This document shows positions 40,398-50,027 of a stretch of DNA of 64,000 bases, in pieces. Position numbers and translations under genes: made by a program. Source of the stretch: an uncultured Paracoccaceae bacterium (GTDB lineage: Bacteria > Pseudomonadota > Alphaproteobacteria > Rhodobacterales > Rhodobacteraceae); NCBI GenBank assembly GCA_947494675.1, contig CANLVP010000001.1:1364001-1428000 (forward strand). The letters are read 5' to 3'. The notes under the pieces are model-generated. The model saw nothing but the letters and a program-made list of their open reading frames with translations. It had not been told where the DNA came from and ran no database searches. Position 1 is the first letter of the stretch, and every line of letters starts with the position of its first letter.

Positions 40398-40780
40398 AGA
40401 CTGATCAGCTCAAGGACCTCTTGCAGCTTGCCGAGACTGCCTTTGCCGCCGAGCAATCGAAACTGGCCAATCTAAGCAGCCAGGAACACAATTTGCGGGA
40501 CCAGCTTGCGGCGCTTACATCGTCGCGACAGCAGTCGGTTGATCGGCTCGCGCCAACCCCGGCTGGACGCGCAGGAGCAGAAGTGCGCTGGCATCGTTGG
40601 ATCGATAGCCGACGCGAAACACTGAACCGGGAATTGGCGACAGTGCTCGCCAAACGGGCAACGGCTGTCGCATCTGTGCGCAAGGCATTTGGCAAGAAAG
40701 AGGCTTTGGCCGCGCTCGTCGCACGGGCCAAAGCCGATGATTTACAGCAGCAAAACCGCAGGCGCGATTATACGTCCTGA
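40394..40780 (+). CDS. Uncharacterised coiled-coil flagellar protein (FliJ-like?)
   Basis: Charged coiled-coil ~128 aa overlapping flhB end. Confidence 0.55.
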   Translation: MKTDQLKDLLQLAETAFAAEQSKLANLSSQEHNLRDQLAALTSSRQQSVDRLAPTPAGRAGAEVRWHRWIDSRRETLNRELATVLAKRATAVASVRKAFGKKEALAALVARAKADDLQQQNRRRDYTS

Positions 40781-41283
40781 CGCAGAATATCGAGCACCAG
40801 GACATCCAAGGCCGTCGCCCCCAAAACGGATTGCGCGCTTTGCAAGAGGTCTTCGCGCAGGATCCGCATGTTGCTTGTGCTGGTAAAATTGCCCGAGAAT
40901 CCGCCGATGTTGGCGTGGTTGAACATCACCTGTAAAAGTCCGTCCCGAAGGCGGGGCTCGACGGCCAAAACGGCATCTTCCCCACCTGGTGGAACGGCGA
41001 TGCCGATGGAAAGGACCACCATAGCGGCGATCTTTTCGTCATCGATGACCGGTATGACAAATTGATTTTCAAGTTTCGCATAGGCGACCTCTTCCGCGGT
41101 CGCATCAACCGGGGGAAGCTCGGGCGTCGCGTCTGCAGCGACCTGCGTCTCACCCGGCAAACAATGCTCGCTCGCGTCCGCATGTTCTTCAACCGGTTCA
41201 GGTTTCAAAACGATGCCGGCCCCCACGCCGGCACCTGTGCCGACCAATAGCAAGATCAATGGAACAATAAGTTTCATCGTCAA
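40768..41283 (-). CDS. Second FliL-family protein
   Basis: N-terminal TM, FVIPVIDDEKIAAMVVLSIGIAVPPGGEDAVLAVEPRLRDGLLQVMF; upstream neighbour is flgH. Confidence 0.75.
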   Translation of the reverse strand: MTMKLIVPLILLLVGTGAGVGAGIVLKPEPVEEHADASEHCLPGETQVAADATPELPPVDATAEEVAYAKLENQFVIPVIDDEKIAAMVVLSIGIAVPPGGEDAVLAVEPRLRDGLLQVMFNHANIGGFSGNFTSTSNMRILREDLLQSAQSVLGATALDVLVLDILRQDV

Positions 41284-41292
41284 TGTCTCCGA

Positions 41293-42018
41293 TTAAAAGG
41301 GCAGGATCGCTTCGACAGCCTGCTGGCCATAGCGCGGTTGCTGCATGTCGGTGATTTGGCCACGCCCGCCATAGGAAATCCGGGCAGAGGCGATTTTGTC
41401 GTAAGTGATTTCATTCTGTCGGGTGACATCCGCGGGGCGGACAAATCCCGAAACAAGTAACTCACGGAGTTCAAAGTTCACGCGCACCTCTTGCTGGCCC
41501 TGAATGGCAAGGACACCGTTGGGCAGAACATCGGTAATCGTCGCGGCAACCCGCAAAGTCAGTTTTTCATTGCGCCGTACTGATCCATCGCCCGCGGACG
41601 AACTGCTGGAATTGATGCCAACCGCGTTGCCCAGCGATGCGCCATCGGGCAACCTTGGGTCGATTCGCTGCGGCAGCCCCAACAGCTGCGGAACGGCCAT
41701 TTGCTGGGCCGCACTGCGTGATCGGTCAGACGAATTGGAAATTTCGGCTTGGTCGTCAATTTCGATGACGACCGTCAATATGTCACCGCGCTGCATGGCC
41801 CGTTGATCGCCAAGCAAGGACCCGCGATCACCGGTCCAAAGCGATGCGCCTGATCCCGGAAACCGGGGGGAGCGGTCCACCACTTGTGGCAAGCTGTAGG
41901 TGACCATGGCCGTGCGATCATCCGTGGCGACAATTGATGTCATTTCAGGCGCTTGACCGACCTTCGTGCTGCTGCACGCCGCCAATGCCACGAAAGCCAA
42001 GAGTTTAATGCGAAACAT
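41293..42018 (-). CDS. flgH: Flagellar L-ring protein
   Basis: Lipoprotein signal LAACSS; SLLGDQRAMQRGDILTVVIEIDDQAEISNSSDRSR. Confidence 0.93.
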   Translation of the reverse strand: MFRIKLLAFVALAACSSTKVGQAPEMTSIVATDDRTAMVTYSLPQVVDRSPRFPGSGASLWTGDRGSLLGDQRAMQRGDILTVVIEIDDQAEISNSSDRSRSAAQQMAVPQLLGLPQRIDPRLPDGASLGNAVGINSSSSSAGDGSVRRNEKLTLRVAATITDVLPNGVLAIQGQQEVRVNFELRELLVSGFVRPADVTRQNEITYDKIASARISYGGRGQITDMQQPRYGQQAVEAILPF

Positions 42019-42421
42019 AGGCGGCTCCATCTTCTCCGATCCGGGCAGAGACGGTGCTGCGTGATGACAGGTTCATCACCCGCAGCATTTCGCCAACGCC
42101 AGCGCGGCCCAGTGACCGGCCTTCGGTCGCGATATAAAGTCCACCGGCGTCATAGATCAGCGGCACGATGTCGTTGCGGTCGACCACGGCAGGAAATCCC
42201 ACATCGGCGGGCCTGACCGGCCGCCCGGCATAAAGCGCCACGCGCGCTTCCATACCAACCAGCAGCAATGGATCGTCCACACCGCCATTGGCGGAGACGT
42301 TGCGCAGCAGCAGATCTTCTTCGCGGATCAGAGATTGCGCAGGGATCGTGCGGGCGGCGACAAGCACATCGGCGGCGGCGGGTGCTGCGGTCAGCAGCAA
42401 AAGGATCAGGGCGCGGATCAT
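42005..42421 (-). CDS. flgA: P-ring assembly chaperone FlgA
   Basis: SAF-like domain, LVGMEARVALYAGRPVRPADV. Confidence 0.9.
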   Translation of the reverse strand: MIRALILLLLTAAPAAADVLVAARTIPAQSLIREEDLLLRNVSANGGVDDPLLLVGMEARVALYAGRPVRPADVGFPAVVDRNDIVPLIYDAGGLYIATEGRSLGRAGVGEMLRVMNLSSRSTVSARIGEDGAAYVSH

Positions 42422-43203
42422 CGGATTTGCACCATCGCGCTGAGCATTTGGTCACCAGCAGTGATCACTTTTGAATTCAGCTCATAGCCGCGTTGCGCCT
42501 CGATCAGATCGGTGACTTCTTTCACCGGATCAACGGAACTGTCTTCAAGATAACCCTGCCGCAAAAGCCCAAGCCCATCCTGCCCGGGGTCATTCACGAC
42601 CGACGGACCAGAGGCGGGCGATTCAAGGAAAAGGTTCGAGCCGATCGCCTCAAGCCCCTTGGGGTTGGTAAAGCTGGCCAGCGTGAATTGCCCCAAAAGT
42701 TGTGGCTGAACTTGGTCGACGAAATAGGCGTAAACCTCGCCTTCTGCGTTGATCGAAATGGACCGCGCATCTTGCGGGATCGTGATATCCGGCACGACCG
42801 GGTAGCCATCTGCCGTTACGATCTGACCTTCGCCGGTGCGCTTCAGCGCGCCATCACGCGTATAGGCCGGGACACCGCTGGGAAGCGTGACCTCCAGATA
42901 TCCTTGTCCTTCAATCGCCACATCCAGATCACCGCCCGTCTGCCCAAGCGACCCCTGCGCCAGCATCATGCTGACCGAACTCGCCCGCACACCAAGACCA
43001 AGCTGAATGCCCGTGGGCAATTGGGTGCCGTCAGAGGCATTGATCGTGCCGGGTCGCGCGAGCTGTTGATAGTGCAGGTCCGCAAACTCTGCCCGGCGGG
43101 CGTTGTAACCCGTGGTGGACATGTTCGCGAGGTTGTTGGAAATCACTTCGACCCGCATCTGTTGTGCGGTCATGCCAGCGGCGGCGATCTTGAGTGCGCG
43201 CAT
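42418..43203 (-). CDS. flgG: Flagellar distal rod protein
   Basis: MRALKIAAAGMTAQQMRVEVISNNLANMSTTGYNARRAEF. Confidence 0.95.
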   Translation of the reverse strand: MRALKIAAAGMTAQQMRVEVISNNLANMSTTGYNARRAEFADLHYQQLARPGTINASDGTQLPTGIQLGLGVRASSVSMMLAQGSLGQTGGDLDVAIEGQGYLEVTLPSGVPAYTRDGALKRTGEGQIVTADGYPVVPDITIPQDARSISINAEGEVYAYFVDQVQPQLLGQFTLASFTNPKGLEAIGSNLFLESPASGPSVVNDPGQDGLGLLRQGYLEDSSVDPVKEVTDLIEAQRGYELNSKVITAGDQMLSAMVQIR

Positions 43204-43219
43204 AAGGCTTCTCCTGTTA

Positions 43220-43936
43220 CTAGCGTCCTGCGGACTGAATTACGTTGCGAATGCGTTCGTCTTCTTTGTCGAGGAACGTCTGCCCCAGTTCGTAGGCGCG
43301 CTGCACCTCGATCATGCGGCCGATTTGAAGGATTGGGTTGACGTTGGACCCTTCCAGAAACCCTTGGACCATGCGGCCATCCGGCGCAGCGCCAAAGCCG
43401 CTGGGCGCCTCAAACATGGTGCCGCTTTGGCGGGTCATCTCACTGGGATCATTGGGGATCACGAGGCCGATCTGACCAATCGGATCGCCACCCGCACTGA
43501 TGGTGCCGTCGGCGGCAATGCCAATCTGACCGACGCCTTGAGGAATAAAGACAGGCGCACCGCCCGCATCCAGAACAGGGTTGCCGTCCATCGTCACAAG
43601 GTCGCCGTTGTTGTTGGGTGTGAAAGACCCCGCGCGGGTCAGACGCGGCCCGCCTGCCGTGTCGATCAGGAAATAACCGTCACCTTCGATGGCAAGATCA
43701 AAACTGCCACCGGTTTGGGTCAGTGTGCCCTGTGACATATCTGTATGACGCACCCGTGCGGCGGCAAGCGACAGCGATGGGTGATCGGGGCCAAGATCGG
43801 CCACATATTCGGAAAACAACAACCCCTCCGCCCGGTATCCGGTGGTCGAGGCATTGGCGACGTTGTTGGCGATGATCCGCAGCTCTGACATGAGGCCCGA
43901 TTGGCGCGTCAGGGTGGCATATGTTGCGTTTTCCAA
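43220..43936 (-). CDS. flgF: Flagellar proximal rod protein FlgF
   Basis: TYATLTRQSGLMSELRIIANNVANASTTGYRAEG. Confidence 0.92.
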   Translation of the reverse strand: MENATYATLTRQSGLMSELRIIANNVANASTTGYRAEGLLFSEYVADLGPDHPSLSLAAARVRHTDMSQGTLTQTGGSFDLAIEGDGYFLIDTAGGPRLTRAGSFTPNNNGDLVTMDGNPVLDAGGAPVFIPQGVGQIGIAADGTISAGGDPIGQIGLVIPNDPSEMTRQSGTMFEAPSGFGAAPDGRMVQGFLEGSNVNPILQIGRMIEVQRAYELGQTFLDKEDERIRNVIQSAGR

Positions 43937-43937
43937 A

Positions 43938-44204
43938 TCAGCCTCCGGCGATGATGGGGATAAGGGTGGACTGAAAAAAGCTCACCAATGTTTCGGTCAT
44001 AAAGGCCATGGTCACCCAGAAGACGGCGATGATGGCGCCAAGCTTGGGCACAAAGGTCAGTGTCATTTCCTGAATGGACGTCAGCGCCTGGAACAAACCG
44101 ACCGTCAGGCCGGTGGCCAAAGCGACGGTCAAGATCGGCAAGGAAATCGTGAAGGAAATCCACAAACCCTGGCGAAGCGTGTCATAGAACACGGCTTCTT
44201 CCAC
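43938..44204 (-). CDS. fliQ: Flagellar biosynthetic protein FliQ
   Basis: 88 aa two-TM FliQ family. Confidence 0.92.
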   Translation of the reverse strand: MEEAVFYDTLRQGLWISFTISLPILTVALATGLTVGLFQALTSIQEMTLTFVPKLGAIIAVFWVTMAFMTETLVSFFQSTLIPIIAGG

Positions 44205-44479
44205 TAGACGGGCATCCGCAAAATCTCTTGATAGGCTTCGACAACCTTGTCGCGCACGGTCACGGCGGTTTGCACGGCAAGCTCTGTCTGCGCGAGGGCA
44301 TGCACCAATTGATGCGGATCGGCGCCTTCGGTCATGGCCTGCATCGCGGTGTTTTCGCTGGCCTGCAGTGTCGCCATAAAATCCTTGGCCGCGCCAAGTG
44401 CCGCAGTCCCGGCATCGGGTTGGGTAACGGATCGGCTTGCCGCATAATTCTGGGCAACAAGGGTATTGCGAATATCCAT
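44204..44479 (-). CDS. fliE: Flagellar hook-basal body complex protein FliE
   Basis: FliE-like C-terminus LAQTELAVQTAVTVRDKVVEAYQEILRMPV. Confidence 0.9.
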   Translation of the reverse strand: MDIRNTLVAQNYAASRSVTQPDAGTAALGAAKDFMATLQASENTAMQAMTEGADPHQLVHALAQTELAVQTAVTVRDKVVEAYQEILRMPV

Positions 44480-44490
44480 TCTGGAAACTC

Positions 44491-44883
44491 CTATTTCTTC
44501 AGTAGATCGTTCAGCGCGGTCGACATTTGGCGGACCTGGTCGAACATTTTCAGGTTCGCCTCATAGCTGCGCTGCGCCTCACGGGCGTCGGCAATTTCAA
44601 CAAGCAGATTGACGTTGGACCCTTCGTAATGGCCGGTGTCATCCGCCATCGGATGGGTTGGGTCGAACACACGGTCCAATGCGGTCGGGTCAAGCCGCAA
44701 ATTCGTCGCCTCAACAGCACCGGTTCCGCGCGCACCTTGCATCACCTCTTCAAAGGAAATGGTCTTGCGCCGATAGCCCGGCGTATCGGTGTTCGCGATA
44801 TTTTCAGAGACATGTCGCAGACGGTTCGCCTGCGCCTTAAGGCCGCTGGTGGCAACACTGATTGCATTGTTAAAGTCGTTCAT
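44491..44883 (-). CDS. flgC: Flagellar proximal rod protein FlgC
   Basis: NAISVATSGLKAQANRLRHVSENIANTDTPGYRRK. Confidence 0.93.
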   Translation of the reverse strand: MNDFNNAISVATSGLKAQANRLRHVSENIANTDTPGYRRKTISFEEVMQGARGTGAVEATNLRLDPTALDRVFDPTHPMADDTGHYEGSNVNLLVEIADAREAQRSYEANLKMFDQVRQMSTALNDLLKK

Positions 44884-44892
44884 AATGGTGTC

Positions 44893-45273
44893 CTATCGGC
44901 CAAGCGACGAGCGCAGCACGGTCATGGTGTGGCGATAAACGGTGAGGGCGCGGTTATGCTCGCGAGAGATATTCACCGCGTTCATCATCTCTTCTTCGAT
45001 AGAGACCGCATTGCCGTTGGGGGACGGCTCGGCCATGCCGCGGCTGGCCACTGCATCCTGTCCCTGACGCCCGTTCGACACATGCCCAGCACGGGTAGTG
45101 CGCATGATCGATGCGTCATTCTTGGCATAGGTTTCCGCAAACGGCGCAAGCTGCTGCGCCTGATAACCGGGCGTGTCTGCATGGGCGACATTGCGAGCTG
45201 TTACGGCCTGCCGTGCGCCAGCGTGGCGGGCCATGTCATGTGCGGTCTGGAACAGTGCCAGTGATTGATACAT
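44893..45273 (-). CDS. flgB: Flagellar proximal rod protein FlgB
   Basis: ARQAVTARNVAHADTPGYQAQ. Confidence 0.9.
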   Translation of the reverse strand: MYQSLALFQTAHDMARHAGARQAVTARNVAHADTPGYQAQQLAPFAETYAKNDASIMRTTRAGHVSNGRQGQDAVASRGMAEPSPNGNAVSIEEEMMNAVNISREHNRALTVYRHTMTVLRSSLGR

Positions 45274-45358
45274 CGGGGCTTCTCCCTCGTGCTGATGAAA
45301 CGAAGCATTAAGGGTGATTCCTTAAAAAGGTGTTCAAATGTGAAAGGGAATCTTTGCC

Positions 45359-45406
45359 ATGACCGCCACTTTGATTGATCGCATGACCGCCACTTTGATT
45401 GATCGC
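45359..45406 (+). repeat. Exact 24-bp tandem duplication at fliI 5' end
   Basis: atgaccgccactttgattgatcgc x2, third degenerate copy follows. Confidence 0.95.
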
Positions 45407-46720
45407 ATGACGGCCGCATTGGACGATCTGCGCGGCACACATCCCGTCGGTCGCGTGCTTGCCGTATCTGGTGGATCTGTCTCGATTGGCGGCTTGATGC
45501 ATGTCCTAAGGCTCGGGGATCGCGTCATAATTCAGTCGCATGGGCAGACGTTCCATGCGGATGTGGTCCGGCTTGATGCGGGTGTCGCGCATACCCTGGT
45601 CGATGGGCCATGTGATGGGATCGCGTTGAACGATGTCGCCCAGTACATTGCCAAACCACGGTTTGCGCCGGACGATAGCTGGGTCGGACGAGTCATCGAT
45701 CCCGATGGGCGGCCCCTTGATGGGCGCCCATTATTGCCGGGTCTTGGGCAGTCAAATTTGCAAAATGCACCGCCACCCGCGCATCGGCGGCGCCCGTTAG
45801 GGGAGCGATTGGAAACCGGTCTGGCGGTAATGAACACGCTCTTGCCGCTCGCGCGAGGCCAACGCGTCGGACTTTTCGCAGGTTCCGGCGTTGGCAAATC
45901 ATCCCTTTTGGCCGATCTCGCGCGGGGCGTGGACGCCGATGTGATCGTGATCGCCCTGGTTGGGGAACGTGGCCGCGAGGTGCGCGACTTTACAGAAAAC
46001 GTGCTGGGCGCGGCTGGGATGAAGCGGACTGTTGTGGTCGCCGCGACCTCTGACCGGGCCCCGCAAGTGCGGCGTCGATGCGCTTGGGCGGCGACCGCCA
46101 CGGCGGAGTATTTTCGGGATCAAGGTAAACAGGTTTTGCTGTTAGTCGATTCCGTCACACGGTATTGCGAAGCGCATCGTGAAGTCGCTGTCGTTGGGGG
46201 GGAGCAGGCAAATCTGCGGGGCTATCCCCCCTCAACCGGCGGCGCTATCGCGTCACTTTGTGAGCGTGCCGGGCCGGGGGTTGGCGATAGCGGTGACATC
46301 ACAGCGGTCTACACAGTTTTGGTCGCGGGGTCCGACATGGAAGAACCTGTCGCGGATATGTTGCGTGGGGTATTGGATGGCCATGTGGTCCTTGACCGAT
46401 CCATCGCGGAAAGGGGCCGCTTCCCAGCAATTGACGTGCTGCGATCGGTCTCCCGTTCTTTACCAGAGGTCGCCGACCGGGTTGAAAATGCACTGATCAG
46501 TGAGGCGCGAAGCCATATGGCGACCTATGATAAATCAGCCTTGATGGTCCAAGCTGGATTGTACGAGGCGGGGTCCGACCAGCGAATAGATGCGGCGATT
46601 GCATGCCATGAACCGCTCGAAAACTTCCTGACGCTCAAGGACAAGCGTGACGCGCGTGGACATTTTGCAGCGCTGAAGAAAGCAATGAACCAAACGCCGA
46701 CAACGCCGCAACAGACCTAA
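45359..46720 (+). CDS. fliI: Flagellum-specific ATPase FliI
   Basis: Walker A GLFAGSGVGKSSLL; GERGREVRDF; start ambiguous among 45359/45383/45407. Confidence 0.96.
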   Translation: MTATLIDRMTATLIDRMTAALDDLRGTHPVGRVLAVSGGSVSIGGLMHVLRLGDRVIIQSHGQTFHADVVRLDAGVAHTLVDGPCDGIALNDVAQYIAKPRFAPDDSWVGRVIDPDGRPLDGRPLLPGLGQSNLQNAPPPAHRRRPLGERLETGLAVMNTLLPLARGQRVGLFAGSGVGKSSLLADLARGVDADVIVIALVGERGREVRDFTENVLGAAGMKRTVVVAATSDRAPQVRRRCAWAATATAEYFRDQGKQVLLLVDSVTRYCEAHREVAVVGGEQANLRGYPPSTGGAIASLCERAGPGVGDSGDITAVYTVLVAGSDMEEPVADMLRGVLDGHVVLDRSIAERGRFPAIDVLRSVSRSLPEVADRVENALISEARSHMATYDKSALMVQAGLYEAGSDQRIDAAIACHEPLENFLTLKDKRDARGHFAALKKAMNQTPTTPQQT

Positions 46721-46861
46721 GAGGATCTGGACACTCGCCTGACCGGATTGGCTCTACGCTGTCGATTTAGATCCTTGTATCATCACATGATCAGCGACCA
46801 CAAAATTGAAAGCTCATGCGTCAGCGGGCCATCAATTAGGCTGTTGAGGTTGACGCAAGCG

Positions 46862-47668
46862 TCAGGACAGTGGGCTTGCAACAGACTGGAGCAACGTCAA
46901 AGCGATGCTCCCCCCACTTGCACCGGTCAATTGCGAGGCTTCAGAGCGGACCAAGAAAAGGCGGATCAAATCCTCTTGCATTTCGGGATCCAGAAAGTCG
47001 CTGACCTGATCGGTGCCAAAAATGGCGTTTGATCGATCTCGGAAGGCTTCGAGTTGTTGGTCGATGTCAATTGCACCGATACTTGATGGCAGACCCAAGG
47101 CGTTTTCAAAGACAGCACGCAAGGGCGCATTGCCCATAATTGAAAACCACCGTCCCGTATCTGTCTGATTGTCATCGATGATATCGCTCAACGTATCGTT
47201 GGTGTTGAGAGCAAGCCGCATGTCCTGGTTGCTATCACCTACGGCTTGGGCAAATTGCTGCTTTTCAAATCGCGCAATGATGTCGTCGGTGAATAGCGGC
47301 AATCCTGTTCTCGGGATGTCGCCCTGTCCCAATCCAAATGCAGAGGTGAATGCGAGGTAGCGTTTGTCAGAAAGCCGGTTCGCGAGCGCATCATCGTCGA
47401 CGGTCCCGTCGCTGAGGACCTTCTCAATGAAGTATTTGTTGTTGATATCGTCGTCGAGGCCAAATGCACCAAGTGCGACGGTCAACAACCGACGATCCGC
47501 GACAAGTTCCTCTGCCGTCGTGATATTCGCGATGTTCTCGCGAAAGTATGTTGTATCCCGAACGATCGGTTGGCTTTGATTGAACGTGTCTTGCTGGCTT
47601 TCAAGCGTCCGTTGCAGAAACCGCCAACCGACATATCCAGTAAGTGGTACGACCGGCTGGAACGTCAT
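46862..47668 (-). CDS. DUF1217-family flagellar protein
   Basis: FQPVVPLTGYVGWRFLQRTLESQQDTFNQSQPIVRDTTYFRENI; common in alphaproteobacterial fla loci. Confidence 0.8.
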   Translation of the reverse strand: MTFQPVVPLTGYVGWRFLQRTLESQQDTFNQSQPIVRDTTYFRENIANITTAEELVADRRLLTVALGAFGLDDDINNKYFIEKVLSDGTVDDDALANRLSDKRYLAFTSAFGLGQGDIPRTGLPLFTDDIIARFEKQQFAQAVGDSNQDMRLALNTNDTLSDIIDDNQTDTGRWFSIMGNAPLRAVFENALGLPSSIGAIDIDQQLEAFRDRSNAIFGTDQVSDFLDPEMQEDLIRLFLVRSEASQLTGASGGSIALTLLQSVASPLS

Positions 47669-48069
47669 TGCTGGTGCGCCGCCATAAGCCGATCCTCATG
47701 CGGCAAGAGAGATCGCAACGACTTCAGCGCGCGATAAAAGTCACCCGACTTGACGGCGCGTGTCGCCGTTGAAAGATGATCGTGACTCTCTTCATCCATC
47801 AAAACTTGGCTCAGCTGTGCAATCCCGCTCAGCATCTGGCGTCCTGCTTCGTCCGGTTCAGCATCGCCAGACAAAACGAGTTGCGCGATATAACACACCC
47901 GACGTACGGGCGTGTTTGCCTGACCCGGGTGAATAGCATCTCTCAACCGCAGAATGTTTGCGTTTGGTGTGATGATCGACAATTTGCTGCGGCGATCACC
48001 ATTTTCGATAACCGCACCGTTCACAAGAACGCGCTCACGGGGGTTCAGCTTTAGGACAAGGCCACTCAT
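47665..48069 (-). CDS. flbT: Flagellin expression regulator FlbT
   Basis: LVLKLNPRERVLVNGAVIENGDRRSKLSIITPNANILRLRDAI. Confidence 0.92.
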   Translation of the reverse strand: MSGLVLKLNPRERVLVNGAVIENGDRRSKLSIITPNANILRLRDAIHPGQANTPVRRVCYIAQLVLSGDAEPDEAGRQMLSGIAQLSQVLMDEESHDHLSTATRAVKSGDFYRALKSLRSLLPHEDRLMAAHQQ

Positions 48070-48431
48070 GTCGCGCCACCAGAGGCTCTGAGGCCGCGAA
48101 TGATTGCACGGTTGACGTCAATCAAGGCATCCAGCCCGACTTCGCCACGAAGGTAGCGTTGGCTGTGATGTTCGGTAAATTCTGCAAGGTAGAAGATATT
48201 CGCGCGGAGCTCTTGCGGCAGCGTGTTCTCTGCGTCGGCGACATCAACAGCGAGCGCAGTCCACATTGCGCGATTGTCATGTACGGCAGAAACACGTTGT
48301 GAATATGACGCGTCCGCCTTGGAAAGCCTGCTTGTAATCTCGGAAACGAGTTGTGCTTCAATTGACCTTGGTGTGCGAATTGAAGCGGTTGATGGCGCAT
48401 AGGCCTGTCGTGCAAGTTCGATAGCGTTCAC
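48066..48431 (-). CDS. flaF: Flagellar biosynthesis regulator FlaF
   Basis: FlaF-like, adjacent to flbT and flagellin. Confidence 0.9.
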   Translation of the reverse strand: MNAIELARQAYAPSTASIRTPRSIEAQLVSEITSRLSKADASYSQRVSAVHDNRAMWTALAVDVADAENTLPQELRANIFYLAEFTEHHSQRYLRGEVGLDALIDVNRAIIRGLRASGGAT

Positions 48432-48492
48432 GGCGGATCCTTCCGGGGCGATGTGAAACCAAGCGCGATTTTATCGCGCGTCGTATGAAAGA

Positions 48493-48517
48493 CCGGAGGC
48501 GCGAATTGCGCCTCCGG
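48493..48517 (-). terminator. Flagellin transcription terminator-like hairpin
   Basis: CCGGAGGCGC-GAATT-GCGCCTCCGG, 10-bp perfect stem after flagellin stop. Confidence 0.7.
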
Positions 48518-48525
48518 CATTACCC

Positions 48526-49818
48526 TTAACGGAAGAGCGAAAGGATGGTTTGTGGAGCCTGGTTAGCAATCGACAGCGACTGGACACCCAGCTGCTGCTG
48601 AACCTGCAGCGCCTGAAGACGCGCGGAGGCTTCTTCCATGTCAGCATCAACCAGTGCGCCGATGCCCGACTTGAGGCTGTCTGTCAGGCCAGAGATGAAC
48701 TCCATCTGCGTATCAATACGACCTTGGGCAGAACCAAAGGTAGCGGCAGAGTTGATCGAAGTCTGGATCAGGGACTCAATGGCAGCCAAGCCAGCCGCAG
48801 CGCCTTCGTCGGTTGTGACGTCAATGCCATCAACCAGCTCCAGGCCACCACCAACGGTACCATCAGCTTCGTCCTCAGCCGCAGCAAAGTCGAACTGTGT
48901 AGTTGTGTCGGCTGTGGTTGTGATGTCCAGGGTCCGATTGTTGGTGACATCGATCTGGCCGTCAGTGTCCTCATTTGCCGTAAAGACGAGGTCAAGACCA
49001 TCAAGCTCAGCTTGCACATTGAGGCGTGCAACCATGGCATTGGTCAGATCCGCCAATGTATCACCGTCCCGGGCCACATAACCCACGGTGTCAGCAAAAT
49101 CGACTGCATCGCCGTTGGAGTCGGTGATTTCACCTGCGACACCACTTTCGATGGAGTTACCGGCCAAGATGCCGGTATCGGGATCGACGGTGATCGTCAT
49201 GAACTCGCCTGTGGCGCCTGCTGCAATTGTCCCAGCAGCACCGGCGGTTTCAGACATCGTGCCGACTGTGTTCGCGCCAGTGCCCAAATCCTGCTTTGCC
49301 ACGCTGATGTTGGACGAAGCAACGCCAGTTCCAGAACGATCAAGCGACGAAAGTACGTCGACGTTGCGCGAGCCCAGCGAACCAAGGGGATCAGCTGAAT
49401 CCGACTCAGTGTTTTCCAGCAGGCTCAGACCGTTAAACTGGGCAGCACCGACAACAGAGCTGATCTGGTCACGCAGTGCAGCGATATCTGTCTGAATCTT
49501 GTCGCGGTCAACGTTGGATTCCTGACTGGCGACGATCTTTTCTTTCATCTGTGTCAGAAGGTCAGTGACCGTTTCGGAAGCCTGGCGTGCAACGGCGGCT
49601 GTCGACTGGCCCAACGACAGGCTAGAGCTGATCGCCTTGAAGCTCTGCACGTCCGATTCCATCACCTTGGAAATCGCCCAGATGGCAGAGTTATCTTTGG
49701 CGCTACCAACCGATTTACCGGTCGAAATCTGCGACTGAGTCGTTGCAAGATCCTTGTTGATGGATTTCAGAGTCTGAAGGGCGACCATTGCGCCATTGTT
49801 TGTCAGAATGCTTGACAT
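48526..49818 (-). CDS. Flagellin
   Basis: MSSILTNNGAMVALQTLKSINKDLATTQSQISTGKSVGSAKDNSA and C-terminal QQQLGVQSLSIANQAPQTILSLFR. Confidence 0.96.
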   Translation of the reverse strand: MSSILTNNGAMVALQTLKSINKDLATTQSQISTGKSVGSAKDNSAIWAISKVMESDVQSFKAISSSLSLGQSTAAVARQASETVTDLLTQMKEKIVASQESNVDRDKIQTDIAALRDQISSVVGAAQFNGLSLLENTESDSADPLGSLGSRNVDVLSSLDRSGTGVASSNISVAKQDLGTGANTVGTMSETAGAAGTIAAGATGEFMTITVDPDTGILAGNSIESGVAGEITDSNGDAVDFADTVGYVARDGDTLADLTNAMVARLNVQAELDGLDLVFTANEDTDGQIDVTNNRTLDITTTADTTTQFDFAAAEDEADGTVGGGLELVDGIDVTTDEGAAAGLAAIESLIQTSINSAATFGSAQGRIDTQMEFISGLTDSLKSGIGALVDADMEEASARLQALQVQQQLGVQSLSIANQAPQTILSLFR

Positions 49819-49970
49819 GTTGTTTTCCTTTCGAGGGCTACTTTGCAGCCGCTGAGTGGGGAGGCGCGCCACCTGAGGGGCGTCACCGCAACGTCATTCT
49901 GACGTTTTTGCCAGCATCTTTGACTGGCGAGTCTACCGTTTTGGTTGACCAATCTTTGGACGAGGGACGC

Positions 49971-49985
49971 TGAATAACCCGTTAA
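49971..49985 (-). promoter_or_regulatory. CtrA-like near-match TTAA-N7-TTCA upstream of flagellin
   Basis: Minus strand TTAACGGGTTATTCA. Confidence 0.35.
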
Positions 49986-49992
49986 TGTCTCC

Positions 49993-50027
49993 AGACGAAT
50001 TCAGCACAATTTGATTGAAATTCGTCT
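49993..50027. repeat. 9-bp-arm inverted repeat AGACGAATT...AATTCGTCT
   Basis: Overlaps stop of the 50026-50373 gene, upstream of flagellin. Confidence 0.6.

Noticed and set aside
45310-45330. TTAA...TTAA pair (TTAAGGGTGATTCCTTAA) in flgB/fliI intergenic region as a CtrA site
   Set aside because: Spacer is 10 nt, not the 7 nt of the CtrA consensus; kept only as two half-sites
46748-47032. 94-aa plus-strand ORF after fliI
   Set aside because: Antisense to the DUF1217 gene and lacks SD/product similarity
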